From positions 62,001-126,000 of the forward strand of contig VTFK01000027.1 in assembly GCA_009617715.1 (NCBI GenBank): 64,000 nt of DNA. Reading direction: 5' to 3'. The notes beneath the pieces were generated by a model. The model did not search any database. It was not told the DNA's origin and worked only from the letters and a program-made list of their open reading frames with translations. Below, one piece after another: positions 11,814 to 21,368 of this stretch. Positions within the stretch are counted from its first letter, which is position 1. Every line of letters begins with the position of its first letter. A program made the translations under genes and the position numbers. This DNA is from Plectrocnemia conspersa (Eukaryota; Arthropoda; Insecta; Trichoptera; Polycentropodidae).

Positions 11814-12958
11814 TTATAACCATTTACATACTCTATGTTCACTTTCGCCATGCCACCACATTTCTAAATTATTATAAATTTTAGTCTGCAGAGTATCGTT
11901 ATGTAATATTTTACATAGATCGCAGAATGGCCATACTCCACTGTCGATGTATAACTTTGTCAAATTATAATATTTTCTCCACCAGAAATACTTTATATAC
12001 TCATCCGGAGTTTCAATTAAATAGTTCAATTTCGTAGCGAGCTCTTCTTCAGTGTAGAGGTTTGCGTCTATATAGGAATTTGGGGGAAGAAATCTTGTGA
12101 GATTAGCACCTGCCAACACGACCGGTATAGTGTCCCATTTCATAGGGTTGTAAGACTTTTCTGATATGTAATCATCGCAAATTGAATTCTCGTACGCCAA
12201 ATAAAATAGTATTGTTTGCTAAGCATTTCAAAGCATGCTGTTTCGTTGGTTCTAGGACAAGAGTAATTTCCACATTTTCCGTAAGCATCCACGCGAATAA
12301 ACCTTTGCAGCTTTTTCACTCTTTTTTCTCGATTGCTTCTGCTTGCACAATTGGTGCTGAACCAAGCTACAGGTACACTTTTCCTTCTGTGAATATCCAA
12401 AAATTGCTCATTGTTTTCGTCAGGTATTTTCCATTGTGGCTCGACAAAAGGCGATATAATATTGCCATCAAAGTCTTTAAAGTGAAAGTAAGGTATTGGA
12501 ATATCTGAATCTAACCTGTGAGTTACTGTCATATTAAATAGTCCGTTTAACGAGGAATATACAGGTCTGTTAATGGGCGATTCCATTGAATAATACGCGT
12601 ATATCTGGTGAGGCGATCTTGCTTTTGGAAAATTTTTATCTTTTTCAAAATACTGAGCTCCGTGAATAACGACAGCGTCAAAATGATGTATGGGTAATAA
12701 TTTTTTGTCTTTGGTGACATAGCAGTTTTGAACTTCACAGTTCCGCTGAATAAACGGGTCACTGCCAAAACCGAAGTTGTAGTCATCTTTGCTGAAGAAC
12801 GAGTTCCACAGAAGGATGTATTTTCGTTTTTGATATTGGATTGATTTTTTTTGAAATATTGGTAAATTTTCATATGTAGATATTATGTACAAGATTGTAT
12901 AAACTGAGAGAAACAGCAAAATGAGATTTCCGATTATCCATCGAAAATTATTACTCAT
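11814..12958 (-). pseudogene. Alpha-1,3-fucosyltransferase, single frameshift
   Basis: Two overlapping minus-strand frames together cover a whole C-like fucosyltransferase. The amino-terminal part ends at 12140 and the carboxy-terminal part runs 12200-11814. Against the intact copy at 21369-22523, one base is missing in a T run of the sense strand (plus-strand A run 12203-12206). This shifts the frame just after KQYYF, inside the donor-site motif that should read FYLAYENS. Everything else is intact: the anchor (residues about 12-27 from the chosen start), FNMTVTHRLDSD, AWFSTNC, GANLTRFLPPNSYIDA. I place the start at 12958, not at the upstream ATG at 12970, because MSNN aligns with MTKN of the intact paralogue. 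A homopolymer sequencing error is a real alternative; otherwise this is a very young pseudogene. Confidence 0.8.
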
Positions 12959-13040
12959 TGTTACAATCATGACAAACCCAGTGGAACGTATTCAGTAAAC
13001 TGTCGTAGCACTTGTGGCATTTGCAATATAATATGTTAGA
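12959..13040 (-). promoter_or_regulatory. Promoter-proximal region shared with the 22 kb paralogue
   Basis: Read towards the start codon, this stretch and 22524-22595 share a block ending gt(t)gtaacaATGA and an upstream core resembling cgacagtttactg versus cgatagtttattg. Such conservation between paralogues points to a duplicated promoter and 5' leader. No TATA box is obvious. Confidence 0.45.
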
Positions 13041-13429
13041 TAATATTTTATAGCTTAACCAGTAATTAACTAACACTAAAAATATATTTTTCTATAGATT
13101 ATTATTTAACTATTTATGTAACAATTTTTTGTTTAATGTATTTAATAAACAAACTACAATGATTTAGTAGACAATCCCAAAATAAATGTCATTTACAAAA
13201 AAGGTACTTTCATACTTATTTTTACGGCTGAATTTTTACTAAATATACAATTTATATAAAATTGCATGTTATACGAATTTTATTAAAAAAAAAATTAACC
13301 ACGGCCAATAAAAATATTAGTAAGTGATTCATTAGATTTATTCAAATGTCAAAGATGATTTGAACAATTTTTAATGGGAAATAACGATAATAAAAATAGT
13401 ATATGGATTTGGAGACCAGAAAAGATAGA
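13041..13429. other. AT-rich stretch
   Basis: No feature is recognised here. Confidence 0.35.
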
Positions 13430-13920
13430 CGATGATTTCCTAGCCGCAGGAAGTAAATTCTACGCAAACTATCCATCAGCTGGCAGTTCTATTCAACGCT
13501 ACATAAACACATTAAAAAATTGAGATGACTTAGAGAAAAGATATCTGCATATCTCAGGAGCTTCTGGATCTTGAATATGGTTGCCTTTTATTGATCATTT
13601 GATAACTAGAGATGTGAAATAAGTGTTAAGAAATACAACAACAATCTTCTTAGAAGATAGTGGTTATCAATAGGTCAAGTAGCATAATCTACTTCAAAGC
13701 CCGGTTTCACTGTAAGCAAAGCTGTTTGTGTGTACATATATCTTGAGATTGCAAAGGGAATGTGCATTATGAAACTCTTACACCTAACCAAACATTAACA
13801 ACAAGCTAAAATTGTAATCGACTGGATCGTTTCTTCGAGAAAGTAAAAAAAGGTCTGAACTTGTCAACAGAAGTCGAAAATTTGCGAAAGGAACTTGGCT
13901 TGGAAAAATAATATTAATTC
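13430..13920 (+). mobile_element. Decayed mariner transposase remnant
   Basis: Same family and strand as the copies at 8225 and 41790. Nucleotide blocks in common include gatcatttgataac, tatcaataggtcaagtag, gattgcaaaggga(a/t)tgtgcattat and ctgaacttgtcaacagaag. The translation is broken by many stops. It covers only the middle of the transposase, from the first catalytic Asp region to just before the second. Confidence 0.65.
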
Positions 13921-14696
13921 ATAAATTATTAAATTGTTGTATTCTAAAACAAATATATTGATTTTATATATTAGTCCGCAGCAATTATTTTACAAACCCA
14001 ATTAAAGCAAATCAAAGCTTTAATTTAAATGAGCTAAAGAAAAAACTTATATGGCATTAAAAACACCATAAATTTATTAATTAGTTTTAGCTTCGATAAA
14101 TATTTATTTTTCTAACTGCTATCATAGCGTAGAATTTAAGCTAGTGGCCAAATATCTATTTTCATAAAATATAATAAAACTTATTATGAAACTGGGAATA
14201 TGATTATAAAACTGTTGAAGTAACTACAGTCGAGGTTAGGATTGCTCTTTATTTATTATCTATTTTGTTTATACATACACCTTCTAAGCTATTTATCCAA
14301 GTAGAGACCTGTATGTACGTTTTAATTACGTAAAATTAAAAAGCATACTATTTTAATTTTAAGCGCTGTGATAAAAATTGCAGAGCTTTAAATAAAAGCT
14401 GTGAAACTATTTGTGAGTTTATTATAAAAAAAGTCATGATTACACCTACGCATTATACTAGGCGTAGAGGAGCATTTATTATAGATCTAGATGTTTTATA
14501 TAACAAGTAATCTACAAAATAAAACCGATATTCAAATACATAATTATTTTTCTTGAGACCATAACCTATTATTATTCTCATTTATTTTGAACGCTTACTG
14601 AATGTCGAGAAAATAGTTATTGTTCGACGCGTGTCTTAAAATTCTTATATATAATTGTTCTAAACCGCTTAAAATAAAACTTTTTATGCTCAATAT
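13921..14696. other. AT-rich stretch, no gene seen
   Basis: No coding frame or repeat is recognised. Confidence 0.4.
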
Positions 14697-15144
14697 TTTA
14701 CTTTGTAAATCGTATCGCTTTGTATGAACGGGGTAACACGTAAACAAAAGAATTATATTTAATTTATAATATTAAAAATAAAAATTGAATTTGTTCCGTT
14801 TGATTTTCGAGCCGCCGGTAATGCATTCGGTTGTTTAGACCAATGAAAAACAAGCATTTAAATATAAAACAAAATGGCCGACATCAACGTGACAACAGTT
14901 GTAAATAATTATTATTTATAAATAAAATTTTGCTACGCGACAATAATTTTCATTAATTCGTCATATGCGTTGTTCGATTTGACTGAATTTAAATAATCGG
15001 ATTGCAAATTAACTAGGTGTGTTATACCTATAAAAATATACAAAATATGTTGAGGATAAGAAGAATACATTGATTAAATAAGATAAACAATCTTCGTAAT
15101 GAAATCTTCGAATTTTGAATTCTTGGCGACAGGCTTCGAGGCCG
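14697..15144 (-). repeat. Long inverted repeat, right arm
   Basis: Partner of 10300-10676 in opposite orientation. It keeps about 90 bp (around 14830-14920, including aaatggccgacatcaacgtg) that the left arm lacks. Part of its edge (gatttgactgaa...aactaggt, 14985-15030) is repeated directly at 15215-15245 in a shorter form. Confidence 0.7.
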
Positions 15145-15214
15145 AAAAGTGAGTTTTTCCTTATATTATTTCATAAACATTATCATTGCTTCCGATTTAA
15201 TGCACATATACGTT

Positions 15215-15265
15215 AGATTTGACTGAACTAGGTACGTTTTTAACGTGAACATGTAATATATACTT
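15215..15265. repeat. Short partial direct duplication of the repeat arm edge
   Basis: The words gatttgactgaa and aactaggt occur in both places, separated by 30 bases at 14985 but adjacent here. An internal deletion in one copy explains this. It abuts the target duplication of the hAT element. Confidence 0.4.
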
Positions 15266-15270
15266 AATAC

Positions 15271-15912
15271 TAGGGATTCCAATCCCGGGATCCCGGGATC
15301 CCGAACGATTTTCAATACCCGATGAGTCCCGGGATTATAAAACATAATCCCGAATTTTTCGGATTGGTTGATTTATCAAGCACAATCGAATTATTATTGA
15401 CAACATCGTTATATTTCGTATACAAACTTGCGCGAGTTGCACGTGTCATCTGTGAATCTTTGAGGCTATGAGTCTGAACGTGCTTTTTCAGCAGCAGGCT
15501 GCTTAGGAACCAAAATCAGATCAAGGCTAAATGATAAAACACTTGATGCTTTGATGTTACTTCGTGTTTTATTCAAAATAATGTTTTCAATTAATTGTGT
15601 CTATGAATAATGTACATACATTGTCAAAAGTTCATTTTTTCTTCTCAAATAAATATATAAAGACCTTCCCTTTTTTTTTTTTTATTATATTATTTTTTTT
15701 ATTTTAAGTCCAAGACTAAAATCATACATTTTTTATACATTGTACGTTATAAAAAACAGATGTAAAAATATATTGTATTATTCATTTTAAATTATTTTTA
15801 TCGATAAAATAACATGAAAATTATCCCGGGACTGGTCTCGGGATCCCGGGATCGACTAATTGCAATACCAAAATCCCGGGATCAAAATTTTGGCCCGGGA
15901 TTGGAATCCCTA
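15271..15912 (+). mobile_element. hAT-derived element with 8-bp target duplication
   Basis: A 642-bp element is bounded by terminal inverted repeats tagggattccaatcccggg and its complement, flanked on both sides by cttaatac (15263-15270 and 15913-15920). The 8-bp duplication and TAGGG ends are hallmarks of hAT transposons. Sub-terminal atcccgggat palindromes recur at both ends. At 15470-15580 the plus strand still reads ESERAFSAAGCLGTKIRSRL followed by DALMLLR. This is the hAT carboxy-terminal dimerisation domain (SERxFSxAG motif). The rest of the transposase is deleted and a frameshift lies just upstream, so it is non-autonomous. Confidence 0.88.
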
Positions 15913-16182
15913 CTTAATACGTATGAAGATTGAAGTTAATGTCGGTCAAACCATATAAATGCTAATAAAACGTATTTTTTTATCTATTGATTTTTGGGGA
16001 TACTATCTTTTACGACGATCGCGTGACAATGATTGTGATGTCAGTTATTTAGCTGAAGCAGCTTGGTTACAGCAGAATAAATTAAAACCATTATTGCAGA
16101 AAAAAAAAAAATTCACCTAGATCGTTCCATTCCGAGTGACGACTCGCAATATATATATATACATATGTGTAGTTTCTTTGAT

Positions 16183-16290
16183 GTTATCTAATAGACGAAA
16201 TTTTACAATGATTATAAATATGTGATTGCATACGTCATGGTTTTAATCATAATAATCATCGATAGCCAAATTCAAGATATTCAGTTACCT
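16183..16290 (+). repeat. Dispersed direct repeat, internally deleted copy
   Basis: Short version of 47-255. It shares gatg/aatgttatctaatagac, caatgattataaatatgtga, gcatacgtcatggttt and tagccaaattcaagatattc. The block between the tgattgcatac and gtcatgg words is missing. Confidence 0.6.
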
Positions 16291-16379
16291 TTTTTAATAC
16301 CGATGTTGCTTTAATTTAAATTAAACAACTAAATTTTAATTGTTTCGAAATTACGATTTTTCATATATTTTGTTTGCAA

Positions 16380-16720
16380 AGGATCTTTGTGTGATGGTTT
16401 CTTTCTAATAGGCAATACTATAGCAACCCATTTAAGAGGCTTAATATACGAGGGCCTCAACTTTTCTGTTCTACTAGCGTCAATTTTCTGCAAGGTGGTG
16501 CAGGGGAAATTCAGTGGTGTAGCCCCTCAGAAAAGGTGTTCTGTTCTGTACAGTTTTATAGGCTACAGTCTCTGGGTTGTAACTTTCTGTAAGGGTGGGA
16601 TGGTGAAGCCATGGCTGATATATAAGCTCTGTTAGGTAAGGCTTTTTAATCGTTTAAGGGTGAAGCCCCGGCGGTGGGCCCACTCTTTTTATCCATACTC
16701 GAAGACGGCTCAGTTATAGC
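16380..16720. other. Compositional island of unknown nature
   Basis: This 340-bp block is much less AT-rich than its surroundings. It contains an 82-codon plus-strand frame (16387-16635) with a moderately hydrophobic product and no recognised domain. Short words recur inside it, such as ggtggtgcagggg / gtggtgtagcccc and ggtgaagcc (twice), which argues for repetitive or structured RNA-like sequence over a conserved protein. It could be an unclassified transposon or foreign insertion. I would not call it a gene. Confidence 0.3.
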
Positions 16721-17852
16721 TTTAAGATAAAAAGGACTTTGATAAAACGTGTTGTAAACAAAGCATTTTAGTCACAATAGCTTCATCGACGATCTTCATA
16801 AAATATATCTGAAATCTATTTGAAGCTATATTTTTCAGTGATAAAATGCTTTTCTAATGAGATACCATACTTATTTAACTGAAGCTATTATGATTTTTAA
16901 TTTAAAAGTAAAAAATATGTTGGTATTACTTGAACATAACTAATGTTTACGTTTACGTCTTATGACTTTATTAACTTATTATAATATTAAAAAGTTATTT
17001 TAATACATATACATGAGATATGAAATGAAGTATTGTAACGAAGCATAAAGTGATTTTTTACGTTCCTTTTTTGCATATGGTCGAGTTTTTACATTAAATT
17101 TATGGTAGATACTCTAAGTAAAATAAACCCTTTTTTTAAACCCGTATTTATTCTTATTTTATTGTTAATTTATAAATTTACGGTTTAACATATACAATTA
17201 AATACAACCATTCCACGATTTTTAATGTTATTCGTGCACAAAATATATATTAACGTTTAAAGTATTACCATTTACAACTCTATATAATTAAAAATAATCT
17301 AGTATAGTTTGTAATAAAACTATTATGTCTGTAAAATATAAAACATAACAAATTATGAAGTAGCATTAATAAATTATTTAGCATAGAATGTGTTTCTGTT
17401 TAAAATGTGTTTTAAAAAAATATAAGTTCATAAATTTATATTAATTTGTAAATTACCTCTATTGCATATTTAGAATTTAAATGAATATTTATAAATTTTA
17501 TTCTCTTTATTAATGTCTTATTAGTTTAAATACAGAACATATTGATTTTATTAGCTAAATTGTTTGTAATTTTAGGTTAGGTTAGATTGACTTCGTTTGT
17601 TTTGATTTTTAGGAGGTTTTATTATATTTATAAATTAAACATTTAAAAATTAATATAAAAAGAGTTTATTAACTAATAATTAAAGCTATTTTTTAAAAAA
17701 AACCTAATAAATAACTATTACAATTAAAGTGGAGTAGAAATTTTTCATTATATATTCTTCGATTAATGTATCTATTAACGCTTAATGAAAATAATACAAT
17801 AAGGTGATATTATCTTAAATGAGTTAAAATATATTTTAGTCAGTAAAACGTA
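16721..17852. other. AT-rich stretch with shared 3' flank near the right edge
   Basis: No gene seen. The last part (17815-17840, taaatgagttaaaatata) matches the 3' flank of the neighbouring family member at about 11778. Confidence 0.45.
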
Positions 17853-18425
17853 TTAGAATTTACGGCATACTTCATGATTGGTTGGACCATACTACCAAGT
17901 TTTTAATTGATAATAAATCTTAGTAAGCATAGTATCGTTATGTAATATTTTACATAAGTCGCAGAACGGCCATACATCACTGTCTATGTATGCCTGTGTT
18001 ACTTTATAGTATTTTCTCCACCAAAAATACTTGACATACTCATCCAGATTTTCAATTAAATATTTCATCTTATTAGAAAGCTGCTCTTCAGTATATAGGC
18101 TTGCGTCTATATAAGAAGCCGGAGGGAAAAACCTCGTGAGATTAGCACCTGCTAACACGATAGATACAGTGTCGTATTTCAAAGGGTGGTAAACCTTTTC
18201 AGTCATGTAATCGTCGCAAATTGAATTTTCATACGCCAGATAGAAGTAGTATTGTTTGCTAAGCAAATTAAAACAAGCCGTGTTGTTGGGTTTCGGGCAT
18301 GTGAAATTACCGCATTATCAGTAAACATCTACTCGAATAAACTTTTGCAGTTCCTTAACCATGTTTTTGCGTTTGCTATGGCTTTGACAGTTGCTGCTGA
18401 AGCAAGCGACTGGTATACTTTTTTT
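17853..18425 (-). pseudogene. Truncated alpha-1,3-fucosyltransferase pseudogene
   Basis: Only about the carboxy-terminal half of the C-like fucosyltransferase remains, from a KKSIPVA block (near 18425) to the normal stop (17853-17855). It keeps FYLAYENSICDDYMTEK and GANLTRFFPPASYIDA. There are three in-frame stops: two adjacent codons after VDVY (TGA and TAA replacing GGA and GAA, near 18318-18323) and TAG replacing the second TGG of the WWHG block (17892-17894). A Trp of the AWFSSNC block is also changed to Cys. The missing half ends exactly where repeat sequence begins at about 18426-18440, so loss of the 5' half is tied to that repeat. Clearly dead. Confidence 0.88.
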
Positions 18426-18430
18426 CATCA

Positions 18431-18535
18431 AGATAAGCTCATGCTCTTATCTCCCATCCACTCTCGTCAGTTAACACGCGAGCGATCGAGAGGGAAAGTA
18501 TATCACCACCCGCACCTGCTTACGACGTAAGAATT
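18431..18535 (+). repeat. Partial copy of the foldback-element core
   Basis: This matches 20440-20545: shared words cttatctc, ccactctcgtca, ttaacacg(c/t)gagcga and gaaagtat.tcacc. It covers the right half of the palindrome found at 20379-20482. It forms the breakpoint of the adjacent fucosyltransferase pseudogene. Confidence 0.6.
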
Positions 18536-20094
18536 TATCAAAATTCCCAAACAAATAATTAACTGTTGTCAAATTATCTGATTAGGATGGTAGATGAAGA
18601 TTTCATGGCTTAATTTGTAAGAATAATTATACATTTTTTATTAAACACTGCAATGACTAGACATTGAGCTATAATGGTTTTGTCAGAATGCAAAAAATGT
18701 AGTAGAGTATACCAAGCGCAGAGCATAATTTTATTTTAGTGTAATTTCGGTTTTGCGAAATGCTTTTGAACTTTACTTACATATTGTGAAACCATTATGT
18801 GGATAAAATTTTGCTATCTTTAGTATCCATACAATCGAGAAATGCGTAAAGAAATCGCAGAAGAAACTTTTTAACAGCGTTTTTTTATTTTAATTTTTGT
18901 ATGGCAACCGTTTTTGAAGCTTTCCTAATTTTTAGAGATGTTGTAAGTCCAGCCCTTTGGATCTTATGAGCCGCATCGCATGACAAAATATTGTCAATAG
19001 GTTGATTACAACAAAAAAATGTAATCGACCCTTAATGTAAACACTGAAAGCTCTAGAATTTATTATTATATATTTTGTTCTGATTAAACCAACGCATTTG
19101 GTTGTTTTGTATCATATAAGAAGGATTTCTTTCATCTTCATTGCTCTCTTCACAGTCATGATTATTTCAGAACCAAAATTACAATGTTTTTTTAACCAAA
19201 CTGCACTCAAATTATTGTCTAATTTACGAGCAATTTCTGATGGTATACCACTGATTTTAAATTTATACAAAAATATTACTCTTATTTAATTTTTTCATTT
19301 AGTACGCAAATTAAAAGAAAACTTAATAATAAAACCGTATTTTATCTTTTAAAATACAGACCAAAAATGCACCTAAATATAAAAAAACATGTAAATGATC
19401 AAATCATTTAGATAAAATATAATCACTTAGTTCAAGCTATAAGCAATATGTGTACCGGTAATTAATAAATTATTGAATAGGAACATTAATCTCCGCACTT
19501 GTTCAACCGTGCTAACTTCTATACGCTTATGTATGTAAAGCTGCATGTATAAAACAAAGATTTATATACTTATATATATAGATATAAAGCTTTCCGTTAT
19601 CCGCATATGTAAAAGCAATAATATATTTTTTTATAAAAGGTTCACGTCTGAAAAGTTGTGCGCCATTCCACATAAATTGGACCAGTTATCATAGCTATAG
19701 TTAAAAACATCTTTGAGAAGTAGGATGGTTCGTATCAAATGGGAATTTTTGGGCGCTGACTTCCTGACAGCGAGGTTTATGAATAAGGGACGCATCTGCG
19801 ATTCCTTGTGGCATTTTCGACGCCAAATTGTTGATGCCACACCTTAGCAATTTCATTGCGTACATGTACTACGACGATAAGCACAAACGCTAAAAGATAT
19901 AAAACGGACACGCTCCGTACATATCCGTAGATATATTATTCTTATATCTCAGGTATTACTGGTTTTATTTTCTATTTTTCCATTATTATACCTATATAAC
20001 ATAATTTATCAGGTAGGTCAACGTAGACAAAGTTACAGTCTTTACCAATTAAAATGTTAAAATTAAACATTAATAGATATTAGATAAAAATATA
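18536..20094. other. Intergenic stretch with a possible degenerate coding relic
   Basis: No intact gene is seen. On the minus strand around 19290-18900 there is a long, mostly open reading (including SGIPSEIARKLDNN and AVWLKKHCNFGSEI). It looks protein-like but matches no family I recognise, so it may be a transposon relic. The short minus frame at 19631-19840 is unremarkable. Confidence 0.25.
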
Positions 20095-20106
20095 CTGAGA
20101 CACCCC

Positions 20107-20325
20107 TAAATAATGAGACCCTTAAAGACACCCTTTCTTTTAAGAGGGTTAGGATACGTATGGATACGTTTTCGCAGGACATTGCATGGAAAGCATATTT
20201 TTAAACAACTGAAAGGTGCTGTCGACAATCCACCTAATCTTAAAAATTCCAGTTTTGGATTTAAAAACGTTTCACGATCGCGTCCTGTTCTGATGCCCAT
20301 TAGAACCAACATGTCTATGCTTGTT
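20107..20325 (+). mobile_element. LINE ORF2 carboxy-terminal fragment
   Basis: The plus-strand translation contains KQLKGAVDNPPNL and SRSRPVLMPIRTNMSML. These parallel LLKGAVDNPAILEEF and SRSRPLLMAVRARTSAL of the LINE at 40417-41680. It is a short, diverged relic and not a gene. Confidence 0.65.
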
Positions 20326-20378
20326 ACCATCCTGCTCCTTTATCATGCGCGTATGGCGAGATATTTTATCTTTTCCTT

Positions 20379-20482
20379 GCTCACGTGTTAAGTGACGAGA
20401 GTGAGTGAAAGATAAGTGCGTGCGTTACATGCGTTCCACGCGCCCTTATCTCTTACTCACTCTCGTCATTTAACACGTGAGC
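20379..20482. repeat. 38-bp near-perfect palindrome
   Basis: Arms 20379-20416 and 20445-20482 are inverted copies differing at about three positions, with a 28-base spacer. The arms are purine- or pyrimidine-rich and contain cacgtg-like and gacgagagtgagt words. Transcribed, it would form a long stem. Confidence 0.7.
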
Positions 20483-20765
20483 GAGTGAAAGCGAAAGTAT
20501 CTCACCGTACGCGCCTATTCTTTATACGTTGACATTGCATATTAATCTATTTAACATCATTTTATTATTTATAATTCGTTTTTATATTTTTTTTATATGT
20601 AAAAAGTATGTTGTCAGTTGTTTAAAAATATGCTTTCCGACGTACAACGTACTGCGAAAATTCAGCGAATCATATCCCAACCCTCTTTAAAGAAAGCCGC
20701 TAAGATACAAGAAAGGATAATAAATTAAAGGTGTCTCAATAACATTTTAATAACCTCAAAGTCTA

Positions 20766-21368
20766 GCATCTTGGAAAATTTCTCGCAGACGTTGGTTACG
20801 AATAGATAGAACCTCTTATTACTCTCAAAGTGGAAGTTTCTTTGGGCACATCGTAGAACATATTTTTATATTTAATGAGATTAAAGATGAATATTACATA
20901 TTTTTATATATTGTTAGATGTGAGAATAAATCATTTAATTGAACGTTGATTGATATTTAGGTCCTATTTTTTTCGAGGACTATTACAAATTAATAAAGCA
21001 ATTGATAATTTATATTACCGTTTCTGTCTTCTATAACATTTAAATAAACTTTTAGTTGCTACTTAATTGATATATCAATATTGATAAATATGAATTAATT
21101 AGATTTATGAAAGAATTATAAAAACAATTATATTCAGGTATTAACTGAAATCTGTTAATTATTGACGAAATAATAAATTAAATGTAATAACTTATGTTAA
21201 CTTTACATTTTATGGAAATGTTGCTATTTTAAGAATAAAAAAACATGTGTATTAATAAAAAATATATTAATTTATAAAAATATAAGTATTCATAATAAAA
21301 TAAATATCACAAAAGGTCAACATAATAATATATATGTTTTATAAATATTTTAATTAATCAAATGTATT
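20766..21368. other. AT-rich 3' flank of the fourth fucosyltransferase
   Basis: No gene or repeat is recognised. Confidence 0.4.

Larger units (their letters stand above)
20095..20765. repeat. Foldback element with LINE-derived arms
   Basis: The two ends are inverted copies of each other. Both begin tgagacacc, then share ctttctt(t)aa, gagggtt(a/g)gg and aaagcatatttttaaacaac, at 20098-20208 on the plus strand and about 20763-20620 on the minus strand. Both arms carry LINE ORF2 carboxy-terminal sequence related to 41200-41330. Between the arms is a second, tighter palindrome (20379-20482). The overall structure is a large snapback. Confidence 0.6.

Noticed and set aside
12182..12508. 108-codon plus-strand frame
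   Set aside because: Antisense shadow of the fucosyltransferase at 11814-12958; the same kind of antisense frame appears at 18252 and 21768.
12547..12873. 108-codon minus-strand frame
   Set aside because: Alternative-frame shadow of the fucosyltransferase amino-terminal half.
17572..17585. ttaggttagg, the insect telomere unit
   Set aside because: Only about two units; chance occurrence, not an interstitial telomere array.
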